Made by a program: the position numbers and the translations under genes. This document shows positions 34,684 through 42,596 of a DNA stretch of 64,000 nucleotides, piece after piece (position 1 is the first letter of the stretch; the number at the start of each line of letters is the position of its first letter). The stretch comes from JAJFUI01 sp039698035 (GTDB lineage: Bacteria > Planctomycetota > Planctomycetia > Pirellulales > Thermoguttaceae). The stretch covers positions 1 to 64,000 of the forward strand of contig JBDKSW010000005.1 in NCBI GenBank assembly GCA_039698035.1, written 5' to 3'. The notes beneath the pieces are model-generated. The model saw only the letters and a program-made list of their open reading frames with translations, was not told the DNA's origin and ran no database searches.

Positions 34684-35058
34684 ATGAACAAGCCCGAATT
34701 GCAGGCCTACAAGGATCAGCTTCTGCTCCTGCGAGCGAGGCTGCGAGGCGATGTGAACAAGATGGCGGATGCCGCCCTGAGAAAGAGCCGCAGCGAGGCC
34801 AACGGCGACCTTTCCAGCATGCCGATCCACATGGCCGACATTGGCAGCGACAACTTCGAGCAGGAGTTCACGCTCAGTCTGATGGAGAACGACGGCGGCA
34901 CGCTGGCCCAGATCGAGGCGTCGCTCGAACGCATCAACGACGGCACCTACGGGCTGTGTGAAGAGTGCGGCTTGAAGATCCCCAAGAGCCGGCTGAACGC
35001 GATTCCCTACGCAACGCTCTGCGTGCGTTGCGCCGGACAGCAGGAACAGCTGAAGTAG
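34684..35058 (+). CDS. DksA/TraR-type zinc-finger protein
   Basis: A 124-aa protein with a long N-terminal helical hairpin (about 5-85, Lys/Arg/Glu-rich) and a C-terminal DksA/TraR C4 zinc finger. The finger is YGLCEECGLKIPKSRLNAIPYATLCVRC (about 92-119), with cysteines spaced 2 and 2. DksA-family proteins bind the RNA polymerase secondary channel. Shorter members of this size are also general stress proteins (YocK-like). It is followed by lspA 38 nt downstream, probably in one transcript. Confidence 0.88.
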   Translation: MNKPELQAYKDQLLLLRARLRGDVNKMADAALRKSRSEANGDLSSMPIHMADIGSDNFEQEFTLSLMENDGGTLAQIEASLERINDGTYGLCEECGLKIPKSRLNAIPYATLCVRCAGQQEQLK

Positions 35059-35066
35059 CAGCGGCG

Positions 35067-35097
35067 TCGCAACATCTTACAGGAAAAGATGTTGCGA
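35067..35097 (+). promoter_or_regulatory. Perfect 12-bp hairpin at the lspA start codon
   Basis: The arms 35067-35078 and 35086-35097 are perfect reverse complements (12 bp). The 7-nt loop ACAGGAA carries the AGGA ribosome-binding site, and the 3' arm ends on the A of the lspA ATG. No T-run follows, so translational rather than transcriptional control of lspA is likely. Confidence 0.6.
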
Positions 35098-35672
35098 TGG
35101 CTGCGAAGGCCCGCGCAGCAGGAAGCACCGTCTTGAAACCAGCGGTCCCGCTAAGCCGCTACCTGACGTTCACCGCCTTGGCGGTTGGCGTTTGCGCGGC
35201 CGATTTGGCCAGCAAGAGCTGGGTTTTCCGATGGCTCGGCGGCCCGAGCGGCGGCATCTGGTGGGCCTGGGAGGGCGTCTTCGGGTTCCAGACAAGCCTC
35301 AACCGGGGGGCTCTGTTTGGCCTGGGCCAAGGCTTCTGGCTCGTCTTCGCGGCCATGTCCGTCGTGGCAGCCGCCGGCATCGTCGTCTGGCTGTTCGCCT
35401 TCCGCGCGGCCAACGACTGGCTGAGGACCATCGCGCTCGGCCTTGTGACCGGCGGCATCCTGGGCAATCTCTATGACCGCCTGGCACTGCACCGCCTCAC
35501 TTGGGTTGACGGCACGCCGGCCCACGCTGTGCGCGACTTTATCGTCATGTTCCAGGTCGGCGAGTGGCATTGGCCCAACTACAACCTGGCGGACGCGGGC
35601 CTGGTCTGCGGAGCCGGCCTGCTCATCTGCCAGGCCTTCCTTGCCAAACCGACCCCCAGCGAAGCGGATTAG
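35097..35672 (+). CDS. lspA: Lipoprotein signal peptidase (signal peptidase II)
   Basis: A 191-aa inner-membrane aspartyl protease that removes signal peptides from diacylglyceryl-modified prolipoproteins. Four hydrophobic helices are visible. Family motifs in order: SLNRGALFGLG (about 68-78), GNLYDRLALHRLTWVDG (about 122-138), VRDFI (catalytic Asp, about 145) and YNLADAGLVCG (second Asp, about 163). It has a slightly extended N-terminus. The start codon lies in a strong hairpin. The many lipoprotein genes in this window are its likely substrates. Confidence 0.93.
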   Translation: MAAKARAAGSTVLKPAVPLSRYLTFTALAVGVCAADLASKSWVFRWLGGPSGGIWWAWEGVFGFQTSLNRGALFGLGQGFWLVFAAMSVVAAAGIVVWLFAFRAANDWLRTIALGLVTGGILGNLYDRLALHRLTWVDGTPAHAVRDFIVMFQVGEWHWPNYNLADAGLVCGAGLLICQAFLAKPTPSEAD

Positions 35673-35680
35673 CCAACGCT

Positions 35681-36757
35681 TCAGGGGCCGACTCCGAAAC
35701 CTTCGGCCAGCGTTCGGATCTGTTTCTCCTGCTCGGTCGTAAACGGCACTGCAGCGCCGGGAGGCGGCGATTCGGGCATCAAGCGCCGTGCAATCGCCTC
35801 CAAGAGCATGTCGATCCCATCGTCGCGCAACGCGCTGACCGGCAAACCGGCTGGCCGACCGCTCGGCGGGATGCCCAAGTCCGACTTGTTGTGCACGAGC
35901 AGGGCCTCGGGCCATTGGTCCCGTAGTTTCTGGTCTTCCTCGGACCACGGCCTGCTCAAGTCGCCCACCAGAACGACCAGGTCGGCCTGGCCGAGCCGCC
36001 GACGGGCCATCGCGATGCCGGCCGATTCCAACGGGTCGGAAACCTCGCGCAGTCCGGCCGTATCGCAAAGCTGCACGGGCCAGCCGTCGATGGCCGTGTC
36101 GAGGGTCACGGCATCGCGCGTCGTTCCAGGCGCGTGATGCACGATGGACCTTTCATGGCCGGCCAGGGCGTTCATCAGGCTGCTTTTGCCGGCGTTGGGG
36201 CGGCCGGCAAGCACGACCGTCCACGGGCGGACCAGATGTCGCCCGAGCACGGCCCGCGACAACAAAAGGTCGATTTGCCGCCTAGCAGCGTCCGTGTCCC
36301 CGCGGTCGGCCGCTCGCCGCACGTCGTCGATGGCCCGCCGCAGCGCGCCCTGGTATTGGTCCAGCAGGATGGCAGCCGTCCGCTCGGTTCGGGCATCGGC
36401 CAACGCCAGCAGCGCGGCGGCCGCAATCGGGTCGGACTCGTTGGCTGCCCAGTCGCGCCAACGGACGGCCTGACAGCCGCACTTCACGAGCGTCTGCTCG
36501 ATCTGGGCGACGGCGGCCAGACCTCCGTGGCAGTGCAGATCGACCGTATCGCGTCCATGCCGGCGCAGAACGACTTGCTCGCCGTCGGGGCCGCCGAAAT
36601 GGCCGACGACGATTCGGTCCGCGGGGTATGCGTCGAGGGCCTGCCCACTTCGAGTGTGGAAGTGCGTTTGCAGGGCGGCCAGCGCGTCGGGCCCTTGGAC
36701 CCGGAGCGTCGCGACAGCCCCGCGTCCCGGCGGGGTGAGTTGGATAACTTGAAGCAT
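35681..36757 (-). CDS. MnmE/TrmE-like GTPase lacking the catalytic C-terminus
   Basis: A 358-aa protein with an MnmE-type N-terminus (TPPGRGAVATLRVQGPDAL). A helical region surrounds an internal G domain: GRPNAGKSSL (G1, about 186), GTTRD (G2), DTAGLREVSD (G3, about 231), NKSD (G4) and SALRDDG (G5). Bona fide MnmE is about 450 aa and ends in a CxGK motif with a catalytic Cys. This protein ends TLAEGFGVGP without it. It also lacks the GEFTxRAFLNGK folate/dimer stretch. It may be a paralogue with another role; calling it mnmE would be unsafe. Convergent with lspA. Confidence 0.8.
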   Translation of the reverse strand: MLQVIQLTPPGRGAVATLRVQGPDALAALQTHFHTRSGQALDAYPADRIVVGHFGGPDGEQVVLRRHGRDTVDLHCHGGLAAVAQIEQTLVKCGCQAVRWRDWAANESDPIAAAALLALADARTERTAAILLDQYQGALRRAIDDVRRAADRGDTDAARRQIDLLLSRAVLGRHLVRPWTVVLAGRPNAGKSSLMNALAGHERSIVHHAPGTTRDAVTLDTAIDGWPVQLCDTAGLREVSDPLESAGIAMARRRLGQADLVVLVGDLSRPWSEEDQKLRDQWPEALLVHNKSDLGIPPSGRPAGLPVSALRDDGIDMLLEAIARRLMPESPPPGAAVPFTTEQEKQIRTLAEGFGVGP

Positions 36758-36838
36758 TGGCAGACTGCCTATTTTAGCCGTTCAGGAAGCGCTGGCAACC
36801 GCTTGCCGATTCGCCGGCTGGCTGCTAGGCTGCCAGGC

Positions 36839-37834
36839 ATGGGATTTCTTCTTGGGACCGATGAAGCGGGGCTGGGGCCGAACCTTGGGCCGCTGCTTAT
36901 TTCGGCCACGGTTTGGGAAGCGCCGGACGACCTCGCGGGCCAAGATCTGTTCGAGCGGCTCGCCCATGTGATTTCAGAGCGGCCGCAGGGCGGTGGCCGT
37001 CGCTCGGGCCCGCGTGGAAGGGACGGCGAGCCGACGCCCATTGTCATTGCCGACTCGAAGTCGCTCTATTCGCCGGAGAAGGGGCTGCGAAATCTCGAAC
37101 GTGCGCTTTGGGCCACCTGGGGACTGCTTGGATATTGCCCGCGAACGTGGCGCGACGTGTGGCGTGTCGCGGCGCCCGAGGCGTTGGACGAAATGGAGAC
37201 GGTTCCGTGGTACCTCGGCTACGACGAGCCCGCGCCGACGGCGTGCGACGGCGTGGACCTGGCGGGGCCCATCGAGCCGCTTCGCGCGGGGCTGGCCTCG
37301 GCCGACATACGACTGGTCGCCATTCGCGGCAGGGCCGTTTTCGCGCACCAACTCAACGAGCTGATTGACCGGTACGGCTCGAAGGGGGCGGCCCTATCGC
37401 ATGAGACTTTGGGACTCGCGGCCCAAATGATCGAGTCGCTCCCATCGGGCCCGATCTCGGTGATCTGCGACAAGCACGGCGGCCGCAACCGCTATGCCGA
37501 CCTGCTCGCCGAGCACTTTCCAGACGAGTTCATTCAGATTCACGGCGAGGCCGGGCCACGAAGCACGTACCGTTTTGGCCGACCGGAGCGCCGCGTCGAG
37601 TTTTGCTTCCGCGTGCGGGCGGAAGCCTGCCTGCCGGTCGCGCTGGCGTCGATGGCGTCCAAATATCTCCGCGAGTTGGCCATGCGGGCATTCAATCGTT
37701 TTTGGGCCGCACGCGTGCCCGACCTGGAACCGACGGCCGGCTATCCGCTGGACGCCAAACGGTTCCGGGCCGACATCGCCCACCAACAGCGGCAACTAAA
37801 CATCCACGACCGAATCCTTTGGCGGCAAAGATGA
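36839..37834 (+). CDS. RNase HII-like protein
   Basis: A 331-aa protein whose N-terminus, LLGTDEAGLGPNLGPLLISA, closely follows the RNase HII active-site motif DEAGxGPxxGP with Asp and Glu in place. A central insert (about 45-190) separates it from ICDKHGGRNRYADLL (about 205-219, third acidic residue) and ASMASKYLREL (about 270), the counterpart of ASIxAKxxRD with Glu instead of the fourth Asp. RNase HII is normally about 200-220 aa, so this is an expanded relative. Its stop overlaps the sixA start by 4 nt (ATGA). Nuclease activity is plausible but not certain. Confidence 0.7.
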   Translation: MGFLLGTDEAGLGPNLGPLLISATVWEAPDDLAGQDLFERLAHVISERPQGGGRRSGPRGRDGEPTPIVIADSKSLYSPEKGLRNLERALWATWGLLGYCPRTWRDVWRVAAPEALDEMETVPWYLGYDEPAPTACDGVDLAGPIEPLRAGLASADIRLVAIRGRAVFAHQLNELIDRYGSKGAALSHETLGLAAQMIESLPSGPISVICDKHGGRNRYADLLAEHFPDEFIQIHGEAGPRSTYRFGRPERRVEFCFRVRAEACLPVALASMASKYLRELAMRAFNRFWAARVPDLEPTAGYPLDAKRFRADIAHQQRQLNIHDRILWRQR

Positions 37835-38322
37835 ACCTCTCCATTGTTCGCCACGCTTGGGCATATGATCGCGACGACGGGCGGTGGCCCGAGGACTTGC
37901 GGCCGCTGACCGCCGAGGGCCGCGAGCGGTTTGCCAACATGGTCAAGGCGTTGGCGTTGCGTGGTCTGGCGCCGCAGTTGATCGCCACCAGCCCGCTGGC
38001 GCGATGCCAAGAGACGGCCGAGCTGTTGGCTGCGGGCGTGGCGAAGAACCCCAAGATCGTTCGGCTCGACGAACTGCGGCCGGGCTGCAACGTGGCGTCG
38101 CTCTTGCGATGGACCATGAAACAGGCCCGGGAATACGAACGAATCGCCTGGGTGGGCCACGCGCCGGACGTGGATCGGCTTTGCGCGGCGATGATTGGCG
38201 GCCCCGACGCGCTGATCCGATTCGCCAAGGGGACGATCGCGTCGATCGAGTTTGACGGTCCCCCGGGGCTGGGCGTCGGCGAACTCCACTGGCTGGTCAC
38301 GGCCAAGGCGTTGGGGTGCTGA
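37831..38322 (+). CDS. sixA: SixA-type phosphohistidine phosphatase
   Basis: A 163-aa member of the histidine phosphatase superfamily. It starts MNLSIVRHAWAYDR, with the RH catalytic motif (RHA). ATSPLARCQETAELL (about 48-62) follows, and the second catalytic His lies in WVGHAPDVDRL near residue 111. SixA removes phosphate from phospho-His proteins such as HPt domains or NPr. The start codon overlaps the RNase HII-like stop, implying coupled translation. Length matches SixA. Confidence 0.88.
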   Translation: MNLSIVRHAWAYDRDDGRWPEDLRPLTAEGRERFANMVKALALRGLAPQLIATSPLARCQETAELLAAGVAKNPKIVRLDELRPGCNVASLLRWTMKQAREYERIAWVGHAPDVDRLCAAMIGGPDALIRFAKGTIASIEFDGPPGLGVGELHWLVTAKALGC

Positions 38323-38674
38323 GGGGCGCCGGCCTTTCAGGGGTCCGCCGGGGTTGGCGCGGCCGCGTTCGGGCCACCCCACTGCAGATGGAGGATGGCC
38401 GCTGCGGAGTGGTGGTGAATGCCAACGACCCGCCATTGTTGCCTATTGCCGGACTCGTTACAATGTTGGGTTCTCCCCGATGGCCCGCGGAGAGTCCCTT
38501 GGCGTCAAGGGACCGGGCGAACGGGGCAGTGGGTGTGTGCGTGCGTCGGGACTGTTTGCAGTATCGAGAGCTTGTCCGTTGAGCGGCCGACGGCGCGTCG
38601 GCTTGGTTCGGCAGATCGGGACGGCTGTTGTCAGAACTGCATGCGGTGCCCATGCTTGGAAAGCAGTCTGCTTC
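38323..38674. other. Leader region of rpsA
   Basis: No gene is supported in these 352 bases. They contain the rpsA promoter at 38436-38464 and about 200 nt of untranslated leader, long enough to hold an autoregulatory structure, although none was resolved by eye. Confidence 0.5.
38436..38464 (+). promoter_or_regulatory. Promoter of rpsA
   Basis: TTGTTG (38436-38441), 17-bp spacer, TACAAT (38459-38464). The predicted transcript starts near 38471, about 205 nt before the rpsA ATG. Confidence 0.55.
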
Positions 38675-40501
38675 ATGGTCAACCGTAACCTAATTCGAGG
38701 ACTGGACCTTACCGAACAAGAATGGCAAGAGGAGCTCGATTCCGCGCTCCAGGGCGTGCCGGCTGAAGAGATCGCCTGGACGACCCAGGAGATGGAATTG
38801 AACAAGATCGTCGAAGGCCGCGTCCTGCGGGTCGAAGGCGATGTGGTGCTGGTCGATGTCGGGTACAAGAGCGAAGGCATCATCTTCCGGAACGAGTGGG
38901 AAGAAGGCGAGCCGCTGCCCGAGCCGGGCACCAAGGTCAAAGTCCTGATTGAGGACGTCGAGGACATCCAGGGTCTGGTCGACGACTCGCGCGGCATGAT
39001 TACCCTCAGCAAGCGCAAGGCCGAGAAGATCGAGGCCTGGCTGAAGGTGATGGAAACGGTCCATGAAGGCGATATCGTCACGGGCATCGCCACCAAGAAG
39101 ATCAAGGGCGGATTGCTGGTCGACATCGGCGTCAACGTGTTTCTGCCCGCCAGCCAAGTTGACGTGCGTCGTCCGGCCGACATTGGCGACTATCTGGGCC
39201 GCACGATTCAGTGCCTCGTGCTGAAGATCGACGAAGCCCGGCGGAACATCGTCGTCAGCCGTCGTGCGTTGATCGAGTCGGAGCGGGCCGAGAAGAAGGC
39301 CCAACTCCTGGCCGAGCTCGAAGTGGGTCAGCGCCGCAAGGGCATCGTCAAGAACATCGCCGAATTTGGCGCGTTCGTCGACCTCGGCGGCATCGACGGC
39401 CTTCTGCACATCACCGACATGAGCTGGGGACGGATCAATCATCCTTCCGAGATGGTCTCGATCGACCAGGAAATCGAAGTGCAAATTCTGCACATCGATC
39501 ACGAGAAGGAAAAGATCGCTCTGGGCCTGAAGCAACGGACGCCGAGCCCGTGGGAAACGGTCGAGCAGAAGTACACCGTCGGCTCGCGCATCAAGGGCAA
39601 GGTCGTCAACGTGATGACCTACGGCGCTTTCGTGAAGCTCGAAGAGGGCATCGAGGGCCTGGTTCACATCAGCGAGATGTCGTGGACCCGGCGTATCAGC
39701 CATCCGAGCGAGTTGGTCCAGCCCGACGACGAGATCGAAGTCGTCGTCCTTGGCATCAACAAAGAGAAACAAGAGATCTCGCTGGGCATCAAGCAGACCC
39801 AGGAGAACCCGTGGGATCGCGTCGGGGATCGCTACCCGATCGGCAGCATGGTCAAGGGCACCGTCCGCAACCTGACCAACTACGGCGCTTTCATCGAGAT
39901 CGAGGAAGGCATCGACGGTCTCTTGCACGTCAGCGACATGTCTTGGACCCGCAAGATCAGCCATCCCAACGAAATGGTCGAGAAGGGCCAGGAGCTGGAA
40001 TGCCGCGTGCTGTCGGTCGATCAGGACCGCCGCCGCATCGCGTTGGGGCTGAAGCAGATGGCCGAAGACCCGTGGGCCACGGACATCCCGTCGAAGTATC
40101 AGCCGGGCCAGATCGTCAAGGGTCCCGTGACCAAGATCACCAACTTCGGCGTCTTCGTCGGCCTCGAAAACGGCCTGGAAGGTCTGCTCCACATCTCCGA
40201 GCTGGCCGACCACAAGGTCGAGGATCCCGAGGAAGTCGTCAAGGTCGGCGAGATCATCGAGGTCAAGGTTTTGCGTGTTGATCCCGACGAGCGGAAGATC
40301 GGCCTGTCGCGGAAGCGCGTCGAGTGGGCCGAGGAAGAGGTCGCCGCGGCCGAAGCAACGCCCGGCGCCGCGGGCGCCGCGCGTCCGCAGACACCGTCGG
40401 CCGAACTCAAGGGTGGTGTTGGCGACGGGGCCGGCCCGCTGTTCAAGCTCGAATCGACCGAAAAGCCGGAAGAATCGGCAGAACCCGAAGCCAACGGGTA
40501 G
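38675..40501 (+). CDS. rpsA: 30S ribosomal protein S1
   Basis: A 608-aa protein with six S1 RNA-binding domains beginning at about residues 38, 125, 213, 298, 385 and 470. Each of the last four shows the GxV-x-YGAFV/GLLHISEM pattern, with repeated SHPxEMV blocks. The tail (about 550-608) is acidic and Ala/Pro-rich. S1 helps the 30S subunit bind and unfold mRNA. ATG 38675 begins a family-like N-terminus; the upstream frame is not coding-like. A strong terminator follows, so the gene is monocistronic. Confidence 0.95.
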   Translation: MVNRNLIRGLDLTEQEWQEELDSALQGVPAEEIAWTTQEMELNKIVEGRVLRVEGDVVLVDVGYKSEGIIFRNEWEEGEPLPEPGTKVKVLIEDVEDIQGLVDDSRGMITLSKRKAEKIEAWLKVMETVHEGDIVTGIATKKIKGGLLVDIGVNVFLPASQVDVRRPADIGDYLGRTIQCLVLKIDEARRNIVVSRRALIESERAEKKAQLLAELEVGQRRKGIVKNIAEFGAFVDLGGIDGLLHITDMSWGRINHPSEMVSIDQEIEVQILHIDHEKEKIALGLKQRTPSPWETVEQKYTVGSRIKGKVVNVMTYGAFVKLEEGIEGLVHISEMSWTRRISHPSELVQPDDEIEVVVLGINKEKQEISLGIKQTQENPWDRVGDRYPIGSMVKGTVRNLTNYGAFIEIEEGIDGLLHVSDMSWTRKISHPNEMVEKGQELECRVLSVDQDRRRIALGLKQMAEDPWATDIPSKYQPGQIVKGPVTKITNFGVFVGLENGLEGLLHISELADHKVEDPEEVVKVGEIIEVKVLRVDPDERKIGLSRKRVEWAEEEVAAAEATPGAAGAARPQTPSAELKGGVGDGAGPLFKLESTEKPEESAEPEANG

Positions 40502-40567
40502 CCCGCCGGACGGTCGCCCGCCAGTGTGCGAGCGACCGGACGAGCGGACCGAAGTGAATTTGCACGA

Positions 40568-40602
40568 GAGCCTCCGAATTGCGATTCGGGGGCTCTTTTT
40601 TT
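40568..40602 (+). terminator. Rho-independent terminator of rpsA
   Basis: A 12-bp stem (40568-40579 with 40584-40595, one G-U pair) and a 4-nt loop TGCG, followed directly by seven T. It lies 67 nt past the rpsA stop codon. Confidence 0.9.
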
Positions 40603-40793
40603 CTGCACACTCGGAACCAACGCTACATTCGTCCCAGTTCGGCGCATCACTGCTTCCTTGCAGAAACCCCGCAGTCTGCGCCGATAGTGAGGTGTACCAA
40701 GCGAGCTAAACTCGATCTGACTCTCCACAGCCCCCAATCGCGCCTTGCCCCAGGGCGAGGAAGCCGCTTCGCGCGGTGCGACGAGTAAGCATA

Positions 40794-41669
40794 ATGACCA
40801 AAACCACCCGCCGCCGCGTTTCGCCCTCCGTCCAGTCGCCGTTGGAGACGTATCTCCGCGAGATCAACGAGACGTCGTTGCTTTCGGCCAAGGACGAGCA
40901 CGATCTGGCCGTGGCCATCGGCAACGGCGACGGTCAGGCCCGCGACCGCATGGTCCGCGCCAACCTTCGTCTGGTCGTCAACATCGCCCGAGGCTACACG
41001 GGCAAGGGCCTCAGCCTTCAGGACTTGATCGAAGAAGGCAACCTGGGACTGCTGCGAGCGGTCGAAGGTTTCGACCCGGCCATTGGCACCCGGTTCTCCA
41101 CCTACGCCAGCTACTGGATCAAGCAGTCGATCAAGCGAGCCCTGATCAACACGGCCAAGACGATCCGCATTCCGGCCTACATGGTCGAGCTGCTGTCGAA
41201 GTGGCGTCGTGCGAGTTCGCGGTTGGCCGAAGAGATGGGCCGCACGCCAACGCCCGAGGAGACAGCCCGCGTCCTCGGTTTGCCGCGCAAAAAGCTGCCG
41301 ATCATCAAGAAGGCGATCCGCATTTACAATCTGACGCCGCAGACCGATCAGGCCGAGGCTGGTTGGTCGCTGGGCGAGATGGTCATGGACGACCGGGCGC
41401 GCTCTCCCGATGAGGAGCTGGTCGAGAGCGACAACTTGACGCACGTCATGCGGCAGTTGCAGACGATGGACCCGCGCGAGGCGACCGTCTTGCGGATGCG
41501 TTTTGGTCTCGATGACAACGAGCCTCGCACGCTGAAGGAGATCGGCGAAAGCCTTGGCCTGACCCGCGAGCGTGTCCGCCAGATCGAGACGGAAGCCCTC
41601 GGCAAGCTGGCCGAGAGTCTCGAAGGCCCCGTCGAATTCGAGATGGTCGGTGCCGGCATGAGGGATTAG
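40794..41669 (+). CDS. Sigma-70 family RNA polymerase sigma factor
   Basis: A 291-aa factor with regions 1.2 (SPLETYLREINETSLL), 2 (LRLVVNIARGYTGKGLSLQDLIEEGNLGL in pieces; RFSTYASYWIKQSI), 3 (ELLSKWRRASSRLAEEMG) and 4 (LRMRFGLDDNEPRTLKEIG; GLTRERVRQIE). It lacks region 1.1, so it is a group 2 or group 3-like paralogue rather than the primary factor. ATG 40794 is preferred; a GTG 18 nt upstream would add six residues. Well separated from both neighbours. Confidence 0.9.
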   Translation: MTKTTRRRVSPSVQSPLETYLREINETSLLSAKDEHDLAVAIGNGDGQARDRMVRANLRLVVNIARGYTGKGLSLQDLIEEGNLGLLRAVEGFDPAIGTRFSTYASYWIKQSIKRALINTAKTIRIPAYMVELLSKWRRASSRLAEEMGRTPTPEETARVLGLPRKKLPIIKKAIRIYNLTPQTDQAEAGWSLGEMVMDDRARSPDEELVESDNLTHVMRQLQTMDPREATVLRMRFGLDDNEPRTLKEIGESLGLTRERVRQIETEALGKLAESLEGPVEFEMVGAGMRD

Positions 41670-41993
41670 CGGCCGTTTGATGAAGCCGTGCATCGCGTGG
41701 GACGTCGCCAGGGCCACGGTCGGCCTGGGGGCACGCTTGCCCAAGCATGGCGTGGCATGGCCGCGCGAGCATTTCGACGGACTCTGAAGCGGGGCGTTCG
41801 TTGCCCTGGACAAACGGCCCGGCCGAGCGCATCATGGTCGGTGACACGGTTTGCCCAAGCCTCGGCAAGTCTGGGCGGCGATGTCAGAATTGGAAATTTC
41901 GCAAGTTGCTGACCAAGGCCGCCTCGCTGGAAATCCAGCGGTCCGCTGGCCAAGCCAACGTTGGACACTGTCTCCAGGCCCCGACTTCGCTCC
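41670..41993. other. Intergenic region with nested inverted repeats
   Basis: About 324 bases without a supported gene. GCCACG (41713-41718) pairs with CGTGGC (41751-41756), enclosing a nearly perfect hairpin CACGCTT-GCCC-AAGCATG (41732-41749). No T-run follows. It resembles dispersed palindromic elements of GC-rich genomes. Confidence 0.4.
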
Positions 41994-42596
41994 ATGTTTC
42001 TTTCCCTCGACGGCAGCGACGGCACCGGTAAATCGACCCAGGTCGAGCTCCTGGCCGACTGGCTTCGCGGCCGCGGCCACGACGTGTTGGTCTGCCGCGA
42101 CCCGGGCAGCACGCCGTTGGGCGAGTCGGTGCGTGGGCTGCTCCTCGACCGGCACGACTTGCGGATTCATCGCTGCAGCGAGATGCTTCTCTACATGGCC
42201 GCGCGGGCGCAGATGGTCGAGGAAGTGATCCGACCGGCCCTTGACCAGGGCAAGACGGTCATCAGCGACCGGTACCTGTTGGCCAACGTGGTCTACCAGG
42301 GACACGCCGGCGGGCTCGACGTGGCGACGCTCTGGGAGGTCGGTCAAATTGCTACAGGCGGACTGATGCCCGACCTGACGATCGTGCTTGACGTTCCGGC
42401 CGAGGTGGCCGCCGTCCGGATGGACCGACCGCTGGACCGCATGGAGCGTCAGGGCGACGCCTTCCATGCCCGAGTCCGGCAGGGCTTTCTCACGGAAGCG
42501 GCCCGAGCGCCAGAGCGGATCGCGGTGGTCGACGCCAGCGGTCGCATCGACGACGTGCAACGGGCGATTCAGAAAATCCTGATCGATCGGGGGTGA
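41994..42596 (+). CDS. tmk: Thymidylate kinase
   Basis: A 200-aa enzyme phosphorylating dTMP to dTDP. It starts MFLSLDGSDGTGKSTQVELL with the P-loop GSDGTGKST (about 7-15). DRYLLANVVYQ (about 93) is the DRY-type motif; LVCRDPGSTPLGESVR corresponds to the usual REPGGTxxGExxR, and DVPAEVAAVRM follows. ATG 41994 fits the family start. Its TGA overlaps the GTG start of holB by 4 nt (GTGA), indicating translational coupling. Confidence 0.93.
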   Translation: MFLSLDGSDGTGKSTQVELLADWLRGRGHDVLVCRDPGSTPLGESVRGLLLDRHDLRIHRCSEMLLYMAARAQMVEEVIRPALDQGKTVISDRYLLANVVYQGHAGGLDVATLWEVGQIATGGLMPDLTIVLDVPAEVAAVRMDRPLDRMERQGDAFHARVRQGFLTEAARAPERIAVVDASGRIDDVQRAIQKILIDRG

